A program made the translations under genes and the position numbers. From contig OZ024802.1 of NCBI GenBank assembly GCA_964017045.1, positions 24,925,793 through 24,989,792 on the forward strand: DNA of 64,000 bases. The letters run 5' to 3'. The number at the start of each line of letters is the position of its first letter. The first letter of the stretch is position 1. The notes beneath the pieces were generated by a model that was given only the letters and a program-made list of their open reading frames with translations, was not told the DNA's origin and made no database searches. The DNA is from Omphiscola glabra. Taxonomy: Eukaryota > Mollusca > Gastropoda > Lymnaeidae. Shown one piece after another: positions 24,475-34,600 of the stretch.

Positions 24475-24960
24475 ACAATAACAAAATAACAACAACGGCA
24501 ACTATAACAACAACGGAAACTCTAACAACAACGGCAACTATAACAACAACAGCAACTGTAACAACAACGGCAACTATGACAACAACGGCAACTATAACAA
24601 CAACTACAACTATAACAACAATGGCAACTAAAAGAACTACAGCAACTATAACAACAACGGCAACTATAACAACAAAAGCAACTTTAACAACAAAGGCAAC
24701 TATACCAACAACAGCAACTACAACAACAACAGCAACTATACCAACAACAGCAACTATACCAACAACGGCAACTATAAGAACAACAGCAACTATAACAACA
24801 ACGGCAACTATAACACAACGGAAACTATAAATACAACAGCAACTATAACAACAACAGCAACTATAACAACAACAGCAACTATAACAACAACAGCAACTTT
24901 AACAACAACAGCAACTATAACAACAACAGCAACTGTACCAACAACAGCAACTATACCAAC
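24475..24960. repeat. 18-bp/3-bp composite repeat (ACTATAACAACAACAGCA)
   Basis: Eighteen-bp units built from ACA triplets. The Thr-rich open frame at 24576-24830 is an artefact. Confidence 0.93.
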
Positions 24961-24989
24961 AGTGACTCTATGGCATTATTTGCTTACGA

Positions 24990-25165
24990 ATCCTTTTGTG
25001 TTGACATCTATTTTGTGATTATCACCGCGGATGAATTGTCATTAATAATTATAGTTACATATCACTGTGGGTGAATTGTCAGTAATATTAATTATAGTTA
25101 CATATCACTGTGGATGAATTGTCAGTAATATTTATAGTTACATATCACTGTGGATGATAGTTCAA
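24990..25165. repeat. Three-copy repeat of about 55 bp
   Basis: GTTACATATCACTGTGGATG and following AATTGTCAGTAATA recur three times with small indels. Confidence 0.75.
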
Positions 25166-25249
25166 CTACTGCTAATAGATGTATATAGTTGACTACTAGC
25201 AAAGACTTAGTCTGACATGTATAGCGCTGACACCTACCTATCCAAAGGT

Positions 25250-25970
25250 TTACGGCTGATATGTATATAGCTGAAATCTACCCAAAAGACTACGCCAGAT
25301 ATGTACATAGCTGAAATCTACCCAAAAGACTACGCCAGATATGTATATAGCTGAAATCTCCCCAAAAGACTACGCCTGATACGTATATAGCTGAAATCTA
25401 CCAAAAAGACTACGCCAGATATGTATATAGCTGAAATCTACCCAAAAGACTACGCCTGATACGTATATAAATATAAGTACACAAAAGACTACGCCAGATA
25501 TGTATATAGCTGAAATCTACCCAAAAGACTACGCCAGATATGTATATAGCTGAAATCTACCCAAAAGACTACGCCTGATACGTATATAAATATAACTACA
25601 CAAAAGACTACGCCAGATATGTATATAGCTGAAATCTACCCAAAAGACTACGCCAGATATGTATATAGCTGAAATCTACCCAAAAGACTACGCCTGATAC
25701 GTATATAAATATAACTACACAACAGACTACGCCAGATATGTATATAGCTGAAATCTACCCAAAAGACTACGCCAGATATGTATATAGCTGAAATCTACCC
25801 AACATACAATTTGCTGATATATAGAAGAAATCTACCCAAAATACTAAGGCTGATATGCATATAGCTGAAATCTACCCAAAATAATAAGGCTGATATGCAT
25901 ATAGCTGAAATCTACCCAAAAGACTAAGGCTGATATGCATATAGAACTAATCTACCCAAAACACTAAGTC
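25250..25970. repeat. 40-bp minisatellite with B-A-A higher-order structure
   Basis: Type A units contain GCCAGATATGTATATAGCTG (40 bp). Type B units contain GCCTGATACGTATATAAATA (39 bp). From about 25450 to 25790 they alternate as B-A-A three times, a 119-bp higher-order repeat. Right-hand units are diverged. Confidence 0.9.
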
Positions 25971-27184
25971 TTAAATGTAATTGTAATTTGAAATGATTAG
26001 CCTGAATAGTGTACATTTATGTATCACGTGAACACAGTAAAGTTTAATATTGCAAGACTGTATAATATATCCTTATTTAAGTTGATCAACAGCCTCATCA
26101 TTCTAAGTGTGCGTGACCCACGTTCGCTTCAACTGCTGGAGCCAGTCTTGTCGCCAACTATGGTATAGACTTACATTTATTGGCGTGGTCAATGCAACAG
26201 AAGGCCGTCAACGCTGCTATTGAGAATAATATGAGGCACTTAAGGACTGCGGCATCTGTATCTTTTTTGAAAATAAAATGTTATAATACTAGAAGAGAAT
26301 CCCATAGATGATTGATAGAATCAGGGCCGTGTGAATTGGGTCGAAGGGGGCAACTGGTGCCATCTTTAGGATACGCAAAAATTGCCATAATGTCATGCAA
26401 AATATTTGTACTTATATTTTCTTATTCGTGAAGAAAGCGCATCACGTCAGATTTTACCCCAGGGTCAGCTTTTGTTCGCAAGGCACAGGCCTGGGTAAAC
26501 TATAATGACATGTTTGATTTTAAGAAAGGGTTCTCAAAGTAATATCTAAAAAAGGCCACAAGAATTAGTGTTTGCGAATCCCTTCTTAAGAATTTTATTT
26601 TTCAAAATGGATACTGACGCCGGAGTCATAAAGTGCCTCCCTTCTTACTCCAAGCCACAGGGCTCATCAGGGGTCTAAATCCCCCCGCCCGCCATGTGTA
26701 GATGCCCCTGTTTCTCATCAGGAAACAAATCATCAAGATATTGTAAAAAAAAAAATGTAGCCTCTCTGAGCTTTCGTTAAACATTCTTTAATAAGTTCCA
26801 CACACCATCCGTACGATCAGTGAATGACTGGGATGAGGACAAAGCTTGTACAGAGACAAGGAAACGTTGTGGTTCACAGGCTGGATCATACCAATAGCTT
26901 CAGTGCTGCCCACCCGGAAATGAAACGGACAATAGGTGGGAAGAAATCCACCAGAGACGGGGAATCTAAATCGGCTTAGACAAATAAATAGATTATCCGT
27001 GTGGGTGAGTGGATGCCTGCGTGTGTGTGTATGCGTGTTGGATGTGTGTGTGTGTATGTGCCAGAAAGCGTGTGCATTATTCCGGTTTGAAATTCTGACA
27101 TCGTACATTGCGGAAGTTGGGGGAGCACTTTTATCATTTCTTTATTCTTTAGAAATCCCCTCTTTTCAAGTAAAACAATATGGG
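25971..27184. other. No gene seen; TG-rich patch
   Basis: Unique sequence with a TGTG-rich stretch at 27018-27062. Scraps around 26330-26400 and 26640-26700 resemble hAT-end text. Open frames here have no recognisable homology. Confidence 0.5.
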
Positions 27185-27421
27185 TAGTCAGGAATAAGAT
27201 GGCAGGAATAAGATGGCAGGAATAAGATGGCAGGAATAAGATGGCAGGAATAAGATGGCAGGAATAAGATGGCAGGAATAAGATGGCAGGAATAAGATGG
27301 CAGGAATAAGATGGCAGGAATAAGATGGCAGGAATAAGATGGCAGGAATAAGATGGCAGGAATAAGATGGCAGGAATAAGATGGCAGGAATAAGATGGCA
27401 GGAATAAGATGGCAGGAATAA
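27185..27421. repeat. 14-bp minisatellite, about 17 perfect units
   Basis: The unit GGAATAAGATGGCA is repeated with virtually no variation, which indicates recent expansion. The minus-strand frame of 88 residues is an artefact. Confidence 0.97.
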
Positions 27422-27630
27422 AGATATTTCATGATGACAGAGGGCCTATGTATTAAATGTTATTTCATGAAAAAAAATCATGTAACAATTGATATTACCC
27501 GCCAATTTGGTTAGTGTATAAGTGGGAATAAGTAGGTTAAGATGGTGTCATATATTTTAGTCGGGAGCCATCACGTGCTATAATGATCAATGTTTATTTA
27601 CGTGGTAACCCGGCAGTTTTTTTACCTCGC

Positions 27631-27690
27631 CACTTCCGGTAAGTTCATCACGCCATCTTGGGGACACCGGAAACACTGTTAACGACGTCA
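27631..27690. promoter_or_regulatory. Promoter-like cluster of ETS, YY1 and CRE sites
   Basis: Within 60 bp lie ACTTCCGGT, CGCCATCTTGG, ACCGGAAA (inverted ETS core) and GACGTCA. This combination is typical of TATA-less core promoters of broadly expressed animal genes. No exon attributable to it was identified on either side, so the role is inferred. Confidence 0.35.
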
Positions 27691-28506
27691 CTCAGGGGCA
27701 GATAACTGCACTGGTTATTCTAGTTCTCGTCCAACCTACCCGAGCTTCTCAGATAGTTCTCATCCGTGGTTGTCCTAGAATTTTTCTCTTAGTGTTATTG
27801 AGCTATTAAATTATTCCAATTTGACTTTTTGTTATTTACTAGCATTGCTACCCGTCAACATTGATGGCAGCTTTCATAAATTGAGATTTTAGATTTCGCC
27901 TAATCAAAACTCATAATTCCCTGCGAACTAAAAAAAACACACAAAAAAACACCACACAAAAAACACCAAAAAAACCCCCCACCAAAAAAACACACAAAAA
28001 ACACACAAAAACACAAAAAACAACACAAAAAAAACCACAAAAAAACACACACAAAAATCTCCACCCCACTTTACTCCTTAACGAATGGGGAAATGTTTAA
28101 ATGTTTTAAGATGACGCAGTCGCAAATACATATCCGTAAAATGAGCGCTGTTCCGAATTTCGTCTTTCTTGTTAATTGATTAACGTTTTAGTGTTCAAGA
28201 ACGCTATTAACGTGGATGGTCATGTATTTTCTGAAAATGCAACGCTATTTTAAAAAAGGTGTGTCTCTCTTAGCGTTTATTACAATCAGACATGAATGAC
28301 ACTATTTAGATTGACTGATTGGTTTTATACAAATTATATAAAATAAAATTTAAAAGATGTTTTAACAAAAATAAAAACAGTAAATAAGTCATTCAGTAAT
28401 GACCTTGAAACAGTAAGAAGAAATGGAAACTACAGAGACACTTTTTTTTGTTGGTGGCATTATGGGATTGATTTAAAAATAGAATATATCTCAGCGATCG
28501 CTAAGT
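27691..28506. other. No gene; A/C-rich tract
   Basis: 27930-28060 is an A/C-only low-complexity stretch of ACAAAAAACACC type. The rest is AT-rich with no recognisable exon. Confidence 0.55.
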
Positions 28507-29305
28507 ATCCGTTCACATGAATCCGTTCACGTGTATCCGTTCACATGTATCCGTTCACGTGTACCCTTTCACGTGTACCCGTTCACGTGTATCCGTTCAC
28601 ATGTATCCTTTCACTTGTATCCGTTCACATGTATCCGTTCACATGTATCCGTTCACATGTATCCGTTCACATGTATCCTTTCACTTGTATCCGTTCACAT
28701 GTATCCGTTCACATGTATCCGTTCACATGTATCCGTTCACATGTATCCGTTCACATGTATCCGTTCACATGTATCCGTTCACATGTATCCGTTCACATGT
28801 ATCCGTTCACATGTATCCGTTCACATGTATCCGTTCACATGTATCCGTTCACATGTATCCGTTCACATGTATCCGTTCACATGTATCCGTTCACATGTAT
28901 CCGTTCACATGTATCCGTTCACATGTATCCGTTCACATGTATCCGTTCACATGTATCCGTTCACATGTATCCGTTCACATGTATCCGTTCACATGTATCC
29001 GTTCACATGTATCCGTTCACATGTATCCGTTCACATGTATCCGTTCACATGTATCCGTTCACATGTATCCGTTCACATGTATCCGTTCACATGTATTCGT
29101 TCACATGTATCCGTTCACATGTATCCGTTCACATATATCCGTTCACATGTATCCGTTCACATGTATCCGTTCACATGTATCCGTTCACATATATCCGTTC
29201 ACATGTATCCGTTCACATGTATCCGTTCACATATATCCGTTCACATGTATCCGTTCACATGTATCCGTTCACATATATCCGTTCACATGTATCCGTTCAC
29301 ATCCA
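28507..29305. repeat. 14-bp minisatellite, about 57 units
   Basis: The unit is CCGTTCACATGTAT. The centre is almost invariant; the left edge has CACGTG-type variants, and the right edge has ACATATAT variants every third unit (42-bp super-period). Three frames remain open for 255-306 residues, all artefacts. Confidence 0.97.
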
Positions 29306-29589
29306 TCCGTGACAAAGTGGCGATGGTGTACTTTTTCTTTGGGGGATATCACAAGTCCTGGTGATCCCAAGGAAACACAAAGTTGGTGTTACGTATTGCA
29401 TCAGAGGCATCGCAAGAGCTGCTGGAGTTTTTATTAACAATGCCATACCGCCTATGAGGCTCGATCTCCAGATTTTTCTTGTTTGGGTAGTTCCCCTTGG
29501 CCTTGTACCGTGGGTTTGTTACCGCTCCTGTTGTGGGAAAATACAAAAAATTCATAGATAAATAGAAACTATTTCCTGCCAACAGTAAA

Positions 29590-29883
29590 TCCTTACTTAA
29601 GCTGTGACTGCCATACAAAACACAAGATGTCACACAGAATACATATGCCCTTACCTAAGCCGTGACTGCCATACAACACACAAGATGGAACACAGAATAC
29701 ATATGCCCTTACCTAAGCTGAGACTGCCATACAAAACACAAGATAGAACATAGAATACACATGCCCTTACCTAAGCTGTGACTGCCAAACAAAACACAAG
29801 ATAGAACACAAAATACATATGCCCTTACCTAAGCCTTGACTGCCTTACAAAACACAAGATGGAACATAGAATACATATGCCCC
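29590..29883. repeat. 58-bp tandem repeat, 5 units
   Basis: The unit begins CTTACCTAAGCTGTGACTGC and ends in ACATATGCC. Confidence 0.9.
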
Positions 29884-30117
29884 TTTCGCCTTATATTGAC
29901 CCTAATTTATTTGACTTTATTAAACCAATCGTTTTTCACCGTATCGTATGGGTTCCCAACCTATTACTACCAACGACCCCACTGGAGCACCTAAAAAAGG
30001 ATAACGCTCCATGTTCCCTGTCCTGTATAATTTTGGTGCGGGTCCCCCTTTTGAAACTGTAGAACAAGATACTTGAAATCTTGAAATAAAATATTTAAAA
30101 AACAGGACAATCAATGA

Positions 30118-30146
30118 ACGTTTCGGCCAGTAGCCTTCGTTAACAG
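30118..30146 (-). ncRNA. Decayed hammerhead-ribozyme-like motif
   Basis: On the minus strand the text CTGTTAACGAAGGC, a TACT loop, and GGCCGAAACGT resemble the conserved hammerhead core (CUGAUGA, a short stem II, GAAAC) found in Penelope-like retroelements. The CUGAUGA box is altered, so cleavage activity is unlikely. A related scar lies at 40190-40219. Confidence 0.3.
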
Positions 30147-30309
30147 AAAAAAAACACCACGAAATAGTAGAGAGTGAGGAATGTTTGAACTTAGCTAGTC
30201 AGTAGTGGTAATAATGTGATGTAGTCAAGAAGTTAACTTTACTAAAACGGACGTGCTTTCATATTAACAATAACTAAATTCTTTTACTTCGTGCATCGCA
30301 TTGGTCCGA

Positions 30310-30515
30310 CAGAATGCACATCCTAATGGCACTACGGTATGCACATCTAAATGACACTATGGTATGTACATCTAAATGACACTAAGGTATGCACATCTAA
30401 ATGACACTAAGGTTTGCACATCTAAAAGACACTACGGTATGCACATCTAAATGACACCTCGGTATGCACATCTAAATGACTCTCCGGTATGCACATCTAA
30501 ATGACACTCCGGTAT
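30310..30515. repeat. 25-bp minisatellite, about 8 units
   Basis: The unit begins TATGCACATCTAAATGACAC. The array is interrupted by the MITE at 30518 and resumes with one unit after 30676. Confidence 0.88.
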
Positions 30516-30517
30516 GC

Positions 30518-30675
30518 CAGACCTGTTTACCCTCAAACTCTTAAAATCGTACAATATCAACACAAAATCATTCAAAACATTATCTTACTAGTGAAAATTA
30601 AACATACAGTATATATAATGTACACACCTCAAAATCGTATATTGTACGCCAAAATCGTAAGTGTAAACAGGTCTG
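30518..30675. mobile_element. 158-bp MITE with 13-bp perfect terminal inverted repeats
   Basis: The ends are CAGACCTGTTTAC and its exact reverse complement. The heptamer GGTATGC flanks both sides (30511-30517 and 30676-30682) and belongs to the 25-bp array, so the element inserted into an existing array. The interior is AT-rich without coding capacity. Confidence 0.85.
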
Positions 30676-30689
30676 GGTATGCACATCTA

Positions 30690-31631
30690 CATGACACGCA
30701 AGAATCATGTTTCATGAGCGCATTGTGCTAAAGTGCGCCCACTATAATCACGTGACATTTTGTTCCTCACTCGGTGCTGGCAAAGGGATCTGGCTATTTC
30801 CAGGAAGGTGGTCAATGACCAGGCCGGAAGGGTCAATTTGTGACATTTAATTGTCCGGCCCAGCTTAGGGAAACTCGCAATTATCGGACAGACCATGACC
30901 TTGTGTTACTCAATGGAGACGTTTTCGGTCTCTGTCATGGAATCATTCAGTGAATGAATGAAGAAAAATATGTTTACACGGAGAATTACGGTGGACAGAC
31001 AGTGAGGTTTAAAGAGAAATGGGCACACGACCTGGCGGGGAGAGAGAGAGAGAGAAAAGGGGAAAGAAAACATTTACGCAAAAAGAACTGGGACGATCAA
31101 AAGAAAACAACAACAAAAAACAACAAAATAATTTTTTTTAAAAACCCAACAATTGTTGGATTTCAATGTTTTATTTTTGCGAAGCTGATATCTCATTATC
31201 GCCATGTTCCAATTATATTTAAGAATTCGCTAATGATAACATTTTCATAAATGTTATTTTCAATGCCTTTTATACATTTTGTGTATGTTTTTGTTTTGAA
31301 AACGGAAATGATTAAATCTATAAAGGCAAACGACATATAGATATTATAAAATTAGTACTATGTCTCTTAACAGTGTCTTTTAAAAAATCAGATTTTTAAA
31401 TATTTATTTTACAAAGTAAAAAAAAAAAAAAAAAAAAGTTTAGAGATGTAACAAATAAGACTTTTAAAAAATCCCTAGCAGTATTATACAGGTAGGCCAT
31501 ATAAGAAATTCCAGTGACATTTTTTACCCTGTGGGCATTCGTCGTATTATTGACCCAATTAATTTCGAAAGAGAAATAAAAACACACACGATCTGCTATC
31601 CACAGGTACAGGTGAAAGTTACAGGTGGAAA
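30690..31631. other. No gene seen; 5' flank of the peptide gene
   Basis: Probable upstream region of the calcitonin-like gene. The part at 30720-30960 is less AT-rich than its surroundings. A/T homopolymers lie at 31410-31440. I see no TATA box close to the start codon, and any 5' UTR exon is undetermined. Confidence 0.45.
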
Positions 31632-34600
31632 ATGCTGCTGTTGATTGTTGCGACAGCACTCACGACCCTCTTCTCCATCTCCTCAGAGACGCCCCTGGAC
31701 TTTAGGTATATTGTGCATTCCTGCCCCCCCCCCCAAACCGTGTCATAAGCATCTTTCTAAAATATTTTAACAATCTTTTTAATAAATACATTTCAAAACT
31801 AATGTCACGTGGCCAACAAAAGACAATTTCCAACTAGCTGTCCTTTAAATAAGAGAGGACATTTTCCAACCTAGTGTCCCAGTTCCAAGAGAGGACATTT
31901 TTCAACCTAGTGTCTCAGTTCCAAGAGAGGACATTTTCCAACCTATTGTCTCAGTTCCAAGAGAGGACATTTTTCAACCTAGTGTCTCAGTTCCAAGAGA
32001 GGACATTTTCCAACCTAGTGTCTCAGTTCCAAGAGAGGACATTTTCCAACCTAGTGTCTCAGTTCCAAGAGAGGACACTTTCCAACCTAATGTCACAGGA
32101 CAAAGACAGGAAAATTTCCAACCTAATTTCTAAAGACCGAGAGAGGACAATTTCCCTTCTACTGTCCCAGGACCAATAGAGGACAATATGCAACCTAATG
32201 TCTCAGTTCCAAGAGGGTACAATTTACAACCTAATGTACCAGGACCAAGAGAGGACAATTTCCAACCTAAAGTACCAGTTCCAAGAGAGAACATTTTCCA
32301 ACCTAGTGTCCAAGGACCAAGAGAGGACATTTTTCAACCTAATGTCTCAGTTCCAAGAGCGTACAATTTCCACCCTAATGCCTCAGTTCCAAGAGAGGAC
32401 AATTTCCAACCTATTGTCCCAGTATTAACAAACTTCTATTTCCAACTCAATTTCCCATGACCAACATAGGACAATTTTCAATGTAATGTTCTCATCTAGT
32501 TAAAAAAACAACAACAACTGATGAACAAGGCAGACTATCGAACGTTACTATGACGTCAAATAGTGGTGGGGAAAATGATGGGATAGGATTATATGTGTTG
32601 GAGAAAAGTACAAGTGGATGAAGGGTTTGTGTTAATCTGCCCTTTTAAATGAGTCTGACGGAAGTAGGTGACGTTTAGAAAAGTTAGTATGATGGAAGTA
32701 GGTTTACAAAAGTTGGTATTACTGAAGTAGGTGAAGTGTATTGCGGATCTTCTGCTCGTACGTCATGATGCTGACACGGTCTTTTTTTTTTTTCAGTGAA
32801 GATAAAACAAATGCCGTCCTCTCGGACATGAGAGACAGACCCGCCCTCCACCTCAACTCTCCGATATCTCTGGGTCTTGAGGAAGCCTTCGGCGTTCGGG
32901 AAAACCTGGCAGCAGACAACTCTCCTAGGACTGGAGGCCGCTTTCAATTGCGGGACCTTGAGTAAGCATTAGTTTAGGGGCAGTGCACACATTATATAAC
33001 ACATTAATAAGACTTTTTTTTGTACCTTACACCATATCGTTTCATGGGACCCCCCCCCCTAGAAAAAACTATATAACATTTCTAGCAACCACCCCCCACC
33101 CTCCATAAAACAGAAAAAAGAAACCGAAAAAAAGCAAATTTCCATCAAAAAGCCAGATGCTTTTCTCCAAATCGTTGTAAGCAAAAGAATATAATTTTGA
33201 AAAAGAAATAATGCGAATCATCTGAATAATGTTGTTTCGTTTTTAATAAGCTTTTTTCTCCAGCAAGAATTCCGACCAAATAATAGTATATTTTTAAAAA
33301 TGTTTAAAAACGCCACCAATGAAGGGCATAATAATTTGGGTAATTGTTTGCACGAATTCGGTGTTTCGGTGTTGAAAAACAAAGTTTTTTAAACAGTAAA
33401 TTATAGATGTTTATTTTTTATTTATCGTTTTTAAAACATTGATGAAATGATAATACGCTCCGCTCAGACAAATAGGGTGATGTCAACTGTCAATAGTTAG
33501 GATATGTGGTGATGTCATCTGTCAATAGTTAGGATATGTGGCGATGTCAACTGTCAATAGTTAGGATGTGTGGTGATGTCAACTGTCAATAGTTAGGATA
33601 TGTGGTGATGTCATCTGTCAATAATTAGTATATGTGGCGATGTCATCTGTCAATAGTTAGGATATGTGGTGATGTCATCTGTCAATAGTTAGGATATGTG
33701 GCGATGTCATCTGTCAATAGTTAGGATATGTGGTGATGTCATCTGTCAATAGTTAGGATATGTGGCGATGTCATTTGTCAATATTTAGGATATGTGGCGA
33801 TGTCATCTGTCAATAGTTAGGATATGTTGTGATGTCAACTGTCAATAGTTAGGATATGTGGTGATGTCAACTGTCAATAGTTAAGCTATGTGGTGATGTC
33901 ATCTGTCAATAGTTAGGATATGTGGCGATGTCAACTGTCAATAGTTAAGCTATGTGGCGATGTCATCTGTCAATAGTTAAGCTATGTGGTGATGTCAACT
34001 GTCAATAGTTACGATATGTGGCGATGTCAACTGTCAATAGTTAAGCTATGTGGCGATGTCATCTGTCAATAGTTAAGCTATGTGGTGATGTCAACTGTCA
34101 ATAGTTACGATATGTGGCGATGTCAACTGTCAATAGTTACGATATGTGGTGATATCATCTGTCAATAGTTAAGCTCTGTGGTGATATCATCTGTCAATAG
34201 TAAAGCTCTGTGGTGATATCATCTGTCAATAGTAAAGCTCTGTGGTGATGTCAACTGTCAATAGTTACGATATGTGGTGATATCATCTGTCAATAGTTAA
34301 GCTCTGTGGTGATATCATCTGTCAATAGTAAAGCTCTGTGGTGATATCATCTGTCAATAGTAAAGCTCTGTGGTGATGTCAACTGTCAATAGTTAGGATA
34401 TGTGGTGATGCATACTGTCAATAGTTAGGATATGTGGTAATGTCAACTGTCAATAGTTAGGATATGTGGTGATGTTAATTGTCAATAGTTAGGATATGTG
34501 GTGATGTCAACTGTCAATAGTTAAGCTATGTGGTGATGTCATCTGTCAATAGTTAAGCTATGTGGCGATGTCAACTGTCAATAGTTAAGCTATGTGGTGA

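Noticed and set aside
28517..29437. Three overlapping 255-306-residue frames with YPFTCIRSHVSVHM periodicity
   Set aside because: They arise from a 14-bp repeat without stop codons in any + frame.
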